From: Leptobrachium leishanense
Lineage: Eukaryota > Chordata > Amphibia > Anura > Megophryidae
Length of the DNA stretch: 64,000 bases
Direction of reading: 5' to 3'
NCBI GenBank assembly: GCA_009667805.1
Contig: CM019063.1
Span: 188,921,661-188,985,660, forward strand
Below, piece by piece: positions 48,346 to 60,285 of the stretch (position 1 is its first letter; each line of letters starts with the position of its first letter). A program made the translations under genes and the position numbers. Below the pieces are notes generated by a model. That model had not been told where the DNA came from. It ran no database searches and saw only the letters and a list, made by a program, of their open reading frames with translations.

Positions 48346-48824
48346 AAAGATTCATACAATGAGAAAATATAAAGACTAACATAATATAAGGTTTCAGAAT
48401 AGTAATTGTAGCTGTTATATAAAACTTTAAAGTGTGTTTTTTAGGGGGGAAATTAAATAAGACCAGCTGGTGCACATACTAAAAGTTTATTGGACCGCAA
48501 AGAGTTAAACATAAAATTTTTCGAATAGTCATATTTATAGGCACAAATCTATATGATGCTGGCTGAAAGTAAGCTTTTTTGGGTGTTTTACTGGCCAACT
48601 TTTTTTTTACTCTTTAGGACCAGTGTAATTTTTAGACAGTTGGCTCTGGCATAATTTCTTCAATTGAATCAGACTATTTTCAAAAAGAATATTGGCCAAA
48701 AACAACTGATATTTTTTTCTGAAAAATCTTCTTATGGAATTAAATCGAGCCTTATATCTCCCATCATTCTCACTTACCCATTAGATTTGCTGAGCTTTAT
48801 GGGAATTGTATTTCCAAAACACCT
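48346..48824. other. No gene recognised
   Basis: AT-rich sequence without recognised structure. Confidence 0.4.
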
Positions 48825-49531
48825 GGGGCTCTATCGAGTCCCCTGAGGTAAAACTGGGATGCTAAGGGGAAAAATAAGCGTTCGCTAATTTCTCCTTTGC
48901 GTCCCGGTTTCACCAGCGGATTACGAGTCAGGCGCTGAGTCCAGCATTGTGCCTCGTAGCGGCTGCTAGGCTAAAGCACCGCCCCGAGCATCCCCTTCCT
49001 GGTGGAGGATTCTGCTGCCAGGTCGTATGATTGGAAGAATCTCGCCTCTCGCGAGATACTGCTGGTCGGCGGAGTGATCGCGGATGGAAACAGGGGACTT
49101 TTTTCCCCCAGTCTCACTCTGCTCCCGGTGGCCAGAAGCGGCAGATCGGGTCTCCATTCTCACCATGGGATGAGAGGTGAGTATTTGATCTGGGGTGGGG
49201 GGGGGGGGTTCAGCTGCTGCTAACTGATTCTGCACCATCTCTGAGCTGGTGTTAACTTTTTTAGTTAGCGACAGCTCTTAGTAACTAGCTTTAGGACCTT
49301 GTGATCCTAACTCTAGTTATTCTCTGCTTGCACTTTGCGCTCCCCATGTTAAGTATAGGGCGCGTAAAATAATGTAAGCTCACGGTACAAACCGCTAATA
49401 CCAATTTGCTAGCGGATTTTTTAACCCGTTAGCGTATCGGAGGTGATCTGTGCGGAGCACTATCACCTCTTTTAAGCTAGCGTTATGTGAGTGCTAGTGA
49501 TAGCGCTAGCTTGAAGGAGGTGAAAGGGCCC
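48825..49531. mobile_element. PIF/Harbinger-like non-autonomous element
   Basis: GGGGCTCTATCGAGTCCCC at the left is inverse-related to GGAGGTGAAAGGGCCCC at the right. The interior matches 33845-34585 (GGGATGCTAAGGGGAAAAA, GTCTCACTCTGCTCCCGG, CTAACTGATTC). Frames on both strands at 48966-49238 are not conserved. Confidence 0.75.
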
Positions 49532-50810
49532 CGGGAGGGCCAATGTTTCTGACTGGTATAAAAGTGCATCCCATACCACAGCATTTTGCAACTCACAGAC
49601 TCGCACAGGTGCACATCACTCCGAAAATTGGGTGGGATCTGAGAAAATATTTTTTTATGATGTTGCCAGCCAAGGTAACGAGCCTGGTGACACTGGAGGC
49701 CACCAATCATAGTGCTATGTGTGACAGATGTTTCAAGCATCGATGTCCTATACTTGTTAGCAGGCTTTTGCAGTGAGGAATTAGGATATCTTTCTGCTTT
49801 GTACATACCCTGGACTCTAGTATACCCATTCCATATACTGTAGTAAGCTATTCAAAGTTGACTATTTACTTGCAAAGTTTAGGTCATAATCTTATAAAAC
49901 AATTAACACAGCCAAACTATGTCACCATAATAAATAACTGGAAAGGATACATTCTGTGCACTAACATGCAGCTACATAAACACAGAGAATCAAAATAAGA
50001 CCAAATATTAGTTAAGCCGCTCTACAGGCATAAGGCTATAAACAGGACTTTATTATACTTACAGAACACAGTTGTCAAAACCAGCAAGGAATGATAAACA
50101 CAGCTAATTCTAAAACAAAACAGATGTATTACGTGACTAACAAAGTCATGGGCACCTGAAAAAGTCGTTTCAGTCAGCAACACGTTAAGAGGTAGAAAGA
50201 TACTTTCCTGTTATTGCTGTTGCAGTTATTACCACACAAATGAGCATTTAGGGAATCATTTCAGTAATCTCCATCCCAGTGTGAGATTTAAAGTAAAACT
50301 AACACCTAAAAAGAAAAAAAAATATATACACTTACATAAATTTGAAAGGAAATGTCACTTTGGTAAAAACAATGTTAATTTATTTCATGCTTGTCCAATA
50401 TAAAGAAATAAATAAAGAAATTGACATTGCATGGCCATGGAAAGGACATGAAGGAATTGCATAAGTGTCCTTTTTCCAACATGTATGTTCGCTTTAGGGT
50501 ACTAGCCTTGTCACAAGAATATGCAATGCTTGTTCACAGGTGTATACCACAACACGTGATAAATTAACAACTGTTTCCTTTGTCTGGTTTACGTTTGCCG
50601 CTTTCATCCTATTGTCTTTTCAAGCCCCAGATTTCTTTCTTATGCTCATTCACTCCTGCCTCCTACCAATTTCTGTCAGAATTTCTTTCATTTAAGACAT
50701 ATTTTCACCACCTCTTAAAGGGACATTACCACTATAATGGTAAACTATAATGTTTTTCTATTGTTTATTTTATGCTGCTGATATCTTACATATGCTTTGT
50801 TTTTCTCTTG
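49532..50810. other. No gene recognised
   Basis: AT-rich non-coding sequence with no clear repeats. Confidence 0.45.
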
Positions 50811-50814
50811 CATA

Positions 50815-51781
50815 TGTAGCGCTGTTTAAAACTGTATTGCTGTAATTACTGGGTTCTATCCACCAGAGGGGGACAAAAGCCATATGGACAATGCGGGACT
50901 TAAACGAACTACAATATCCATCAGGCTTTGCGGCGGAGACAGGAAGTGGGTTGTACAGGGAGGAAGGATGTAAGCAGCCTCGTGCGGAGGAGCGCCAGAG
51001 TGAGCGGAGCGACAAAAGAGAGAGGACGCAAGTGAGACTGCTCGGGATCGAGACCAGGCCGGAGCGCAGACACTACCTGTTGGGCGCTGGAGATCGGGAC
51101 AGTAACTTGCGGAGGCATACCCGTCATCACCGGGAGGTGTACACAAGAACTTCCGTTCCAGTTGGACCCCCTGTAAGGAGACCGCGACGAACTATAGGGA
51201 GTGCAGGCGGTAGGCCGTGGTTCTGGATTCGGAGATCGGATGGGCCAGAGAGAGGATCCGGTGGCACAGAGTTCTGGGGGACCAGCGGAGAGACATCCTC
51301 GACCAGACAGAGGGACAGACTGTATAACGGATGGGTGAGAGGCCTTGCAGGCCGAAAGTCCAAGTAAAATCCAGCACGCTGCATTATTGTTTCAATTCTA
51401 CAGGGCCCCAACTTGACTAGTCGAAGATTTGCTTATCACATTTACTGGCCAGTTGAATACAGTACCGGGTACCCGAATCAATACACGTACACCTTTTTGA
51501 GGCCTTACACTCACAGGACTTACACTCCAGAACTGAGGGGTTAATTCTTTTCATTTTCCCGCCGCGTGTTTTCCCGCCGCGTGTTTTCCTGCGGCGTGTT
51601 TCCCGCATTACGAAAATCCTGTCGTTCCTATACCGAAATTGTATTATATGTGTCACTTTATTGGGATCAGTAAAGTATATAATTTCTAAAATCCACAACA
51701 GGGCTGGTGTATATTTATTCCCTAGTGTGGACAGACTAACCCAAGGTTTATTCAGTGGCTCCTCCGGGAGTGAGCGCTACA
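50815..51781 (-). mobile_element. Solo LTR, Ty3/gypsy type
   Basis: Begins TGTAGCGCTG and ends GAGCGCTACA, with CATA on both sides (50811-50814, 51782-51785), a 4-bp duplication typical of gypsy integration. The first 60 and last 50 bases match the LTR of the element at 59963-64000. A solo LTR arises when the two LTRs of a provirus-like copy recombine. The near-palindromic ends hide the orientation: the TGTAGCGCTG end with CACCAGAGGGGG is the LTR start on the plus strand, so the element read left to right here, opposite to 59963-64000. The reading frame at 50891-51367 lies wholly inside and is not a gene. Confidence 0.88.
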
Positions 51782-51785
51782 CATA

Positions 51786-53865
51786 TTTTGTCAAAAAATA
51801 TTTTACTTTGTATGTGTCATTGTGTGCATCCATTGTGTGATATTTTGTGATGTAAACTCCCCCCAGTATCTTTACATCACTTGCTCCTCGCTGTGTAGCC
51901 TTAAGCATATAATGAAGTCTATGGGTCAGGCAGCAGACTCACATCATTGTATTGTGCGGGATGTATTCAAAGGACATCACCAGGGTGTAGATTAGAAGTC
52001 TTTTAAACCCCCTGTTTTACCTCATTCAGCTGCCAGCTCTTATCTCGAGTAGCATACTGAACACAATAGCCCTCTGCAGCCTTATCTAAACATTCACTCC
52101 TCCTCTCCATTGACTGCTAAACTCTTTATGCTCACCATTAGCTTTTAGTAAATGGTGCATCATGGGAAAAATTCACAAAATGGAAACAGGAGATAAAAAC
52201 TTAACTTTCTTTATCCTCTTTACATGTAATTACTTCAAAGAAAAAAAACAGACACATGTGTTTTATAAAGCGTTTTTGTTTGTAATGCACAAGTAATCTA
52301 TTTACAGCTTATGCTAGTGGTAGTGCTACTTGAACCACTTGGCTGTGGAGGATGCGCTGAGCACATCTTCTGCTTACCCGCTGGGGTGCGTCTTGGATGT
52401 CAGCAATGCCACTTGGACAATCTTAATGCCCACTGACGTCATTGCCCATGGATGTGATGATATCATAAAGGAAGAAAGAATCCCCCGCTGGGAAGGAAGC
52501 TTCCTATAGCGGACATACACATACACACCTCCACTCCTGAAGGATACGTGACGCAGTGAAGTAGATGCAGGGTTAAAAATCACTATCCGTCTGCACTAGA
52601 CCCAGAATAATGACTACGTTGCACACAATCCCTCGCACTCACTTGCCTAGTTGTCACGTAACGACTTCACTCCAGAAGGGCGCATTACTTAGCGAAGTGG
52701 ACGCCGGATTACGGATCACTATCCGTCTGCACCAGATCCAGAATAATGACACACAATAATGTTGCACACATTCCCTGCACCCACTTGCCGTGTAATTTAT
52801 CAACACTGCCACAACAGACCAATGACTTTTTACCCAAGATGCCTAATGTCTGGACCAGAGCTGGCCTGCGACGCTGTCTGACTATGCACTCCAAAACAGA
52901 AAACAGTTGAAACGACTGACTTCACCCCAACTCACTCTTGGTAGATTGATCCGAGCTAGAATAACCCCTGGGGTAATCCCGTCTCTTCGGTTAGCGAGTT
53001 CTTGTATCAGACAGAGGCACATCTTAATAACTTTTATATTTATTATGACGAAAAAATGTCACAGGCATATGGAACAAGATATTACAATCAATAGTTACAC
53101 ACAGAAGTAGAGAAATAAAAAGGAGATAAACATCAGATTCTAGTTACTTACAATATAAGCTAGATGATCAGCCGCATGGAGGCTCTGGTAGGAGATGGCA
53201 ATATTTTCCAATTTGATTGACCTCCAAAAAAATAAGCCATGAGCATGGCTTTGGACCCAGAATATATACATTTCCTCTGCTCCTCCATGTTCATGCCCCC
53301 AAATGGTACAGCCTGCCCACTACACTTCCCAGTATCCCCCTTCCAGTTAAATCGTGGGCATGCTCAAGCATTCGCTTCTTTGAACTACATGATCAATTAC
53401 AAATGCTGCCACTGAGTCTAGGAGAATGCTCTTTGGTGTGCTTTTACATTTCCCAAGGTGTGAGTTGTTGGCCATCCCGCTGGGAAGGAACAAGGGATCT
53501 TCCATTAGGCCAAATTGCAATTTTCCCTATCATGCAGATCAAAGAAGACCTATTCACCTATCTTTGGCCAGCAGGAAGGCTTCCCTTTAGCATTTCAAAA
53601 AGGTGTCACCTTGGCCCCCCATGCTGTGACAGGAAGGTCTAAACAAGTAATCTACAATAGCCTTTGATATCCCTTCAGAAGGGGACTTAGTGGCCAGCAA
53701 AGAGCCAAAAGGCCATTCACATTTTTAATTAATTAATGAAACACATCAAGTCAGAAAATCAGGCTTGCCTAGGCAGAAGCGTTGTATTTCAATTTATATA
53801 CAAGAAATATGAATGATTGATAACTGGTCATGCTTCGTATGATGTTATCCCGGTCACACAGGGGT
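51786..53865. other. No gene recognised; unclassified repeats possible
   Basis: Apart from a short tandem repeat (52533-52804) I see no identifiable element. The open frame at 53217-53642 (about 140 codons) has no recognisable family and no supporting context. Parts around 52900-53650 could be retrotransposon-derived, but I cannot show it. Confidence 0.4.
52533..52804. repeat. 136-bp direct tandem repeat, two diverged units
   Basis: ACTCCTGAAGG at 52533 and ACTCCAGAAGG at 52669, and CACTATCCGTCTGCAC at 52581 and 52717, both give 136-bp spacing. The units also share CCAGAATAATGAC and TTGCACACA. Moderately diverged. Confidence 0.85.
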
Positions 53866-54130
53866 CCTTTGCACCCCGTATCTCCTGAACCATAAACGGG
53901 CCATGCTTGCTGTCGTTGGAAAGGCCAGAGCATGGCCTTTCCAATGCTGCCAAACATGACCATGTTGTATGCAAAAATAATTTAAAAGAAATAAAAATGT
54001 CTTCTTTTCCTTTTTTTCCTCAAATGCAGCACTATTGTTCACTTTTCAATTATAATGTAAACAATGATGCTGCACTAACTCACCTTCTCATTTCCTACAA
54101 TTCCAGCAAGTTTGAAGGCAATGACACAAT

Positions 54131-54300
54131 CAGGATTATTCAGAGAGCGGTGAAAAGCAGGAGAATGACTGGAGAATGGAAAATTCTAGGTCAAAATAGC
54201 CGATTTGGAAAGTGAGATAAATGGGAGAATTTGCTGGTTTGGCTATTTTGACCTAGAATTTTCCATTCTCCTGCTTTTCACCGCTCTCTGAATAACCCTG
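54131..54300. mobile_element. Palindromic MITE, family A, copy 4
   Basis: CAGGATTATTCAGAGAGCGG to CTCTCTGAATAACCCTG, flanked by AAT (54128-54130, 54301-54303). Inserted in the satellite-like array. The right arm is about 10 bp shorter than the left. Confidence 0.88.
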
Positions 54301-54971
54301 AATGTGTTATTATGCATTGGTTCTTTGAAAACCTAAGCCGACGTACTGATGCGCGGGTCACAGGGGGCCCTTTGGAACCCTGAATTTTACACCGCAAGAG
54401 GTCAAGTGAGGTGTCATTGGAAAGGTCAGAGTTTGGCTTTTCCAATGATATGAACCATGACCATATAATGTGTAAAAATAGAAAATAAAATTTAATTCAA
54501 AATGTACTTTTGTTTATTCTCAGACGATGGCATTATGTGCTTGTACTTGTAAAACGAATAATGCATCTGCACTAACTAACCTTCTCATTTCCCACGCTGG
54601 GACTAAATGTGGAGGTGATGGCACAAAGCATTATTACACATTGGTCTATCTAAAACACAAGCCGCAACACCATTTCGAGGAGAGCCAGGGTACTTTGGAC
54701 CCCTGTATTTCCATTCATTACACAAAGTCATGTTAGATGTCAATGGACAGGTCAGAGTCTGGCCTTTCTAATGATACCAAACATGACCAAGTAAAATGTC
54801 GTGTAAAAATAAAACAAAACACAAACAAACATAATATTTTTTAATTTCATTATTCATTTTGTTCCAAAGCAATGGCACTGTCCATTTGTCACATATAAAA
54901 TTAAAAATACCACTTCTGTTACTCAACTTCTCATTTCCCATGTCTTGAGCAAGGTTAGTGTTTTATACATA

Positions 54972-55152
54972 CAGGGCTATTCAGAAGGAGGTGAAAACCT
55001 TGAGAATTGTCAGGAGAATGAACAATCTAGACCATATAGCCGATTTGGAAAGTGAGATAAATGGGAGAAGTTTTCTGGTTTGACTATTTTGACCTACAAT
55101 TTTCAATTCTCCAGTCATTCTCAAGGTTTTCACCTCTTTCTGAATAGCCCTG
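54972..55152. mobile_element. Palindromic MITE, family A, copy 5
   Basis: CAGGGCTATTCAGAAGGAGG to TTTCTGAATAGCCCTG, flanked by ATA (54969-54971, 55153-55155). The change in the terminus (GGGCTATT / AATAGCCC) is present in both arms. Confidence 0.88.
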
Positions 55153-55813
55153 ATAGTCATATTATTCATAAAACACAATACAAGTGAAACATTTTTTTTT
55201 CCAAGTTTTAGTTAAAATTGCATATTTTCTCATAAAAATGAAATAACAGGTTCGCATTTCTAAAAATCTTTAACAAGAATGCCCCATAGAATGTACTGTA
55301 TAACCGCAAAGGTTTGAATGACAAAATTAAAAAAATAATTTTACAAGCTGTAAATGATTGAAATCTGAATAGAAAGCTACTTTTGTTAAAACGTTTTTTG
55401 TTGAAGCATTCTGACGGGACGTGACGTATCCATATAATGATATATTTTGAATCTGCAGAAAATAAGAATATATAATTTGCCTAGGTCTTATAATAAAACA
55501 TGACTTCAAAACATGTTTAAACAGGATGAGCACAAAACGGTAAAAAGTAGCTTGGCACACCGGTGAAATGGCTCACGGGTGAAAGGATTAAAGTATGTCT
55601 TCCTTATTCTTCTAGCTAATGTTACTTACCCAAACACATGTTTCCTTATAGCTCAAGAAGCCCAAGCAAGCTCATCACTATGTATAATGTCTGCATAAAA
55701 TATACATATATATAATGTATATACATTACTCCCTGACTTTTAACCTCTGAGTACCTTACCTTATCAGAACTTAAAGATGCCTAGATATACCCCATGACAC
55801 CACTACACACTAT

Positions 55814-56715
55814 CAGGGTAATTCAAAGAGATTCGAAAAGTCACCGCACGTTCGGTGACTTTTCGTTCTCTTCAATTCGGTTCCTTTTGCCGATCCCATT
55901 TCGGTGACCCTGCGGTGTATTCAGCAAGCACCACAGGGCCCCCGAATTGCAGGGAAAAGCTGCCGCAAACCTGACGAAAACTAACCGCAAAACCCAGCGA
56001 ATGCACGCCGAAAACCCGCAAAAACATCTGGATTAACCTGCCGAAAACCACGGAAAAACCCGAGCAGGAGCCGATCGCAGCCGCCGGAAAAAGCCGAGAC
56101 TGCAGAAGAGGCAGTGAATAAATTAGGAAAACAGTTTGCATGAATGTTTGAAAACTGAAACGCTGTTTGCAAAGAAACTACTGAGCGAAAATGTCTGAAA
56201 TTTGCATATGAGGTCCAGGGAATGATAATAAAAAGGTCTGTTACAGAAAAAATAAGTAAACTTAAAAAAAGAAAAAATCGGACTTAAAAAAAAAAAAATA
56301 CTGAAAAATGTTTAAAATATCCTAAAAAATCTATAAATAAAGAGACTCTTTACTGCAGAATATTATAATGAACGGTTTATTAGATATTGCATTAAAATGG
56401 GAATATTTTTAACATTGAAGCCTATGGGATTCTCCTGAATAAACTTGCCGAATTAAACCACCGAATGGCAGGGCATTTTGGGTACCTTTCACTGCTGGTT
56501 TGTGTTCTCTGAATAGCCGATGCAGTGCTTTTTCATGGGGATTTCACTGCCCTCGAACAGGCACCGAACAGGTACCGTATGTGCAGGCAATTCGCCAGGA
56601 TTTGGCGAATTGCCTGCTCTCTGGATAGCCAAATGGCCAAGAAAAGTAACCGAACGCTGATTTTCAGCGTTCGGTTACCTTTTTCAAGCAATTTGGATCT
56701 CTTTGAATTACCCTA
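55814..56715. mobile_element. MITE, family B, about 900 bp, inverse orientation
   Basis: CAGGGTAATTCAAAGAGATTC to GGATCTCTTTGAATTACCCT. The interior is the reverse complement of 38060-38909, including the shared module at about 56297-56430. Open frames at 55872-56172 lie inside it. Confidence 0.86.
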
Positions 56716-57495
56716 TTGGTCACTGTGCACTTCTCCTTTGTAAAAAAAAGCCTCACATATCTTTAGTTCCCTTTTTGAAGATTAGAGTACATTTCAATGC
56801 CTTTCTCTCTGCTTCTGGAAGGGCTTGGAGAACAAAAAGTTCCTCATTGTCCTTCCATCGGACTTGCATGAGCTTGTAAGATTTCATACTCTCGAACACT
56901 TCTTCTGTATTTTACATAGTTATGCAGTCTCCTCTGTGTATCATTTTGCCATCAGGTTTATCTGCGAGTCTGTGTTTGATCTCATTCAGCACTGTACCTC
57001 TTCATGCAGGTCATAAAAAAAATCTCCCTTCCTTCCTTGTCAATGTAGTGAAATCTTCTTGATTTCCCCAGATTGCTGCTCTAGCATTCTTTTTTATTAC
57101 CGTCCCTTATTTCACACAATATCTCTTCAATCCTCAAACCTTCCTGCTCTTATCTCAAAAAATGTACTAACTTCATGACCACTAATAGTTTTCACTTGGA
57201 GAACCACTGCCTTTTATGAAGACTGTTTCAGACTGGTCTTGCTCACTTTTGACTTCACGTCTTATATCACGTCCATTACCATCTCATGGGATCTAACATG
57301 TTTTTTTTTTATTTAGGATGAAACTTTGAGCTCTAGTATCCATCTATAAAGCTCTACAAAACTATGCACAAATGTAAGTAGTTTATCCACTAAGAGCTGG
57401 TGTTAGCCGGCATTGCAAGAAACAGCTAAAATTGCTGATATAATTGATATTGCATTGCTCAGAAATGCCGGCACTTCTCAAAACTGATAACTATA
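56716..57495. other. No gene recognised
   Basis: Non-coding sequence with pyrimidine-rich stretches. The open frame at 56825-57016 is unremarkable. Confidence 0.4.
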
Positions 57496-57615
57496 GAGCA
57501 AAACAGTGGCGACTCTAGGAACAATATTTAGGGGGGGCACAGAAGATACCGCAGTCAAAACTGGGGGGGGCACTAATAATTTTCACCACTAAATCATATC
57601 ACTGAATAAAACTAA

Positions 57616-58695
57616 GGGCCCAATCACCTGGTGTGAGCTAAAACACCATCGCTAAAGGAAACATTTAGCGCGAGTTGCTAAAACATAGTGCCTGACGACC
57701 CACGAACAGATCACCTTGTCTGCAGTAGTCCATGAACAAGGTCGTTTAGCGCACGCTAGGAAAACTCTAAGACCCGGGCTGAGACCCAGCGCTAATGCGG
57801 TTGTGTACAGGATAGAACGTTTTTTTTTCCAGTGCCGGGCCATACCTATCCCCCGCCCTCACAAGCTTGAATATGAACACATCCAGTGAATAACCTCACA
57901 CCCCTGCATTATTAAAATCATCCAAAGGGCCGTATCATCCATGGTTTGATGCACACATATATTAAGGCTGATGGGCATTGCATGATAAATGCCACCCAAC
58001 AGCAGGTAGAATCATTACACTGCATTTAATAGATCCAAAAGGAAGGCCAGGTGAGCGACAAAAAATTTCCCTGCTGCAGCATATAAATAATACATGTTTC
58101 AGGGCAAGACTTATTCACATGTCCCTTAAACATGGTCCACACAGTCACCCTAATAATCAACCGCTTCCATACTATGAATAACCCCCAGCATAAAATGTTT
58201 AAAATTAGGCAATATATTAGAATTAGGATATATGTGGATAAAGGATACTTTTATAATAGAGCCGACTGCAACAGCAATGACAATGCGGATCAGATCCATT
58301 GCTATAGTGTATGGGGCCAAGAGAACACCTGTGCTGCATTCCTTTCAATTGCCTGTTAATTTTGGGCGAAGATCTGTTTTTTTTGGAGTTAGCACCAGGG
58401 TTAAGCAGTAGGTAAAATGGTGCAATTAGCGCCCCTCAAAAAATTAGCACTGGCACCAACTGATCTGCTAGCTGCAAAAGCGCTAGAGATCTCTAGCTCT
58501 CCCCATGTTAAGTAAAGGACGCGGAAAGTACAGTAAGCTTGAGCTACAAATCGCTAATAGCAATGCGCTAAGTGATTTTTCCCGTTTGTAGCGAGAGGCA
58601 AAAGATCTGTAGGTCAGGCGCTAGACTCGATTAACCTGGCGCTAACGCAAAACCATGCTGACGCAAGGGTTAGCTCACACCAGGTAATAGTGCCC
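57616..58695. mobile_element. PIF/Harbinger-type element nested in hAT element
   Basis: 1080 bp with ends GGGCCCAATCACCTGGTGTG and CACACCAGGTAATAGTGCCC, flanked by TAA (57613-57615, 58696-58698). Inserted after the hAT. Non-coding; the frames at 57978-58359 are not recognisable proteins. Confidence 0.9.
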
Positions 58696-58966
58696 TAAAT
58701 AAGTATATATAAATAAGATTACAAAAGCCCAGAGTAATGTGATGTAATGATGCCTTTTTATTGTACTAACATGATACTTTATTTGCCGCAGTTCGGCAGT
58801 TTTCGCTGAATGTCTGATTGCTCCTTCAGCAACTCCACTTTTAGCAAATTACACTGACCATTCCTAAATAGGGAATTCACTTTATTTTCGGCGAAATAAA
58901 TTCCCCGAAATGTGACAAAAAGCAGAGGATCTAAAGATGATTAGACCCTTTAGATTCTAACTTCCA

Positions 58967-59260
58967 TAATAACCCCTGAAATGCCATAAACCCAGGGAAA
59001 TACAATAAAAATAATAAACAATGTGGCATTTAGCCTACTCATTAACCCCTAAAATGCCATTGATCAAGGTAAAACATGAAATGAATACACTGCGAGGCAT
59101 ATAGCTAACACATTAACCCCTAAAATGCCATTAATCAAGGAAAAAAATATGTATAATGTGAGGGATGAAGCCTACCCATTAACCCTTAATATACAACTAT
59201 ACCAAGGCAAAAACTAATGTAATACACAATGTAATGTATAGTCTGAACATTAACCACTTC
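58967..59260. repeat. Tandem repeat of about 70 bp, degenerate
   Basis: CATTAACCCCTAAAATGCCA-like starts at 58967, 59040, 59111, 59177 and 59248, spacing 66-73. Related to the TTAACCCCTT termini elsewhere in the window. Confidence 0.75.
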
Positions 59261-59567
59261 ACTGCTGAGACATTTCAACCCTGTGAAAATGCTTAAGTTT
59301 AAGTGCCTGTTATTATTTAATGTTTTTGACTTTTATTTCAAACGGAATATGGTCATGTTGGGTATCATTGGAAAGGCCAGAATCTGCTTTTTCCAATGAC
59401 ACCTAGATCGTCCATATACGATGCACAGGGACGGAGATACACTGGTCCGAAGAAGTGTGGTAAGCTGGAAGCTGATTTTTGGTGGGGGGGCACATGGGGG
59501 CAAGGAATAACCTAGGGGGGGCAATTGCCCCCCCTTGCCCCCCTGTAGAGTCGCCTATGGAGCAAAA

Positions 59568-59962
59568 GGAGAAACTTTAATTTCTTGGCACTGAAATACT
59601 ATCGATTTTAGCCAGTTTTAGCAATGTCAGCCAACACCAGGACTTAGTGGATAACCCCTTAAATGTCTGCAAAACTAAGCTTGCATGGCCTCTCCTACTA
59701 CCACTGCACAAAATGTCATGAGTTCCATTGTCTGCATATAGATTGAAATAGTATGCTCTGTAATATAGGCAAACAGGTGTCCACTATGATAGGTACCATT
59801 CAAGAAACCCATTGACCTATAGAACTGGCTCCTGTTTTGCCATTGTTATTTACAGTTCAATTTCTGGTCTATTTTATTCATAATTAAAAAGAAAATGCAA
59901 TGTTACAAGTAGTAATAGTAGCAATATACTTTATATGGAATTTGGTAGGAATGTGTATGTTA
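59568..59962. other. No gene recognised
   Basis: Ordinary non-coding sequence between the hAT element and the gypsy LTR. Confidence 0.45.
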
Positions 59963-60069
59963 TATAGCGCTCACTCCCGGAGGAGCCGCTGAATTTAAAC
60001 CTCGGGTCAGTCTCCCCCTGGTGGCCAGAAACAAGTAACTACAGCGGCAGTATTTAAACCAGCGCTACA
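59963..60069 (-). repeat. 3' LTR of gypsy element, centre missing
   Basis: Only 107 bp: TGTAGCGCTGGTTTAAATAC at the start and GGGAGTGAGCGCTATA at the end. These match the first 60 and last 50 bases of the 967-bp solo LTR at 50815-51781. The join falls at CCAGGGGGAGACTGACC, where both ends of the missing part carry GGGAC/GGACAGAC-like text. A deletion between short matches is likely. Confidence 0.82.
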
Positions 60070-60085
60070 CTTTCCCCCTCCTAGA
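60070..60085 (-). promoter_or_regulatory. Polypurine tract of gypsy element
   Basis: On the minus strand, CTAGGAGGGGGAAAG lies directly before the LTR start TGTAGCG. Such tracts prime plus-strand DNA synthesis during reverse transcription. Confidence 0.85.
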
Positions 60086-60285
60086 ACTCTTGGGTCTCTC
60101 CAAGAAGGTGTAACAGTTACATTACATGTCAACATTACATCAGTCGATATATATAGGCTCAGCAGCAAACATACAATGGGTTAGGTATACATCCTCAAGT
60201 TTACTCATACTCTAGCTACCTCAGCTAACATAGCAGACACTTCGGGCAACCTTCTCACTGTGGTAACAGCCTCTTCAGTGCTATG

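Larger units (their letters stand above)
53866..55590 (-). repeat. Satellite-like repeat array invaded by MITEs
   Basis: Minus-orientation units of the family seen at 13010 and 17341. GGCCTTTCCAATG...CCAAACATGACC-type motifs occur at about 53935, 54435 and 54762. After subtracting the MITE at 54131-54300, the spacing is about 320-335 bp. The 55190-55590 part is the TTTCAATCATTTACAG block and ends with CACGGGTGAAAGGATTAA. Each motif contains a hairpin TTGGAAAGGCCAGAG / GGCCTTTCCAA. Confidence 0.7.
57504..59559. mobile_element. Non-autonomous hAT element with nested MITE
   Basis: Exact 8-bp duplication GAGCAAAA at 57496-57503 and 59560-59567. Left terminus CAGTGGCGACTCTAGG, right terminus GTAGAGTCGCCTATG. 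G-runs next to the left end and C/G-runs next to the right end are mirrored. It contains the Harbinger-type MITE 57616-58695 and a tandem repeat of about 70 bp at 58967-59260. No transposase. Confidence 0.92.

Noticed and set aside
50891..51367. A 158-codon open frame with arginine-rich content
   Set aside because: It lies wholly inside the solo LTR and has no resemblance to a known protein.
53217..53642. A 141-codon open frame as host gene
   Set aside because: No recognisable domain, no splice or promoter context, composition like surrounding non-coding DNA; left as unassigned.
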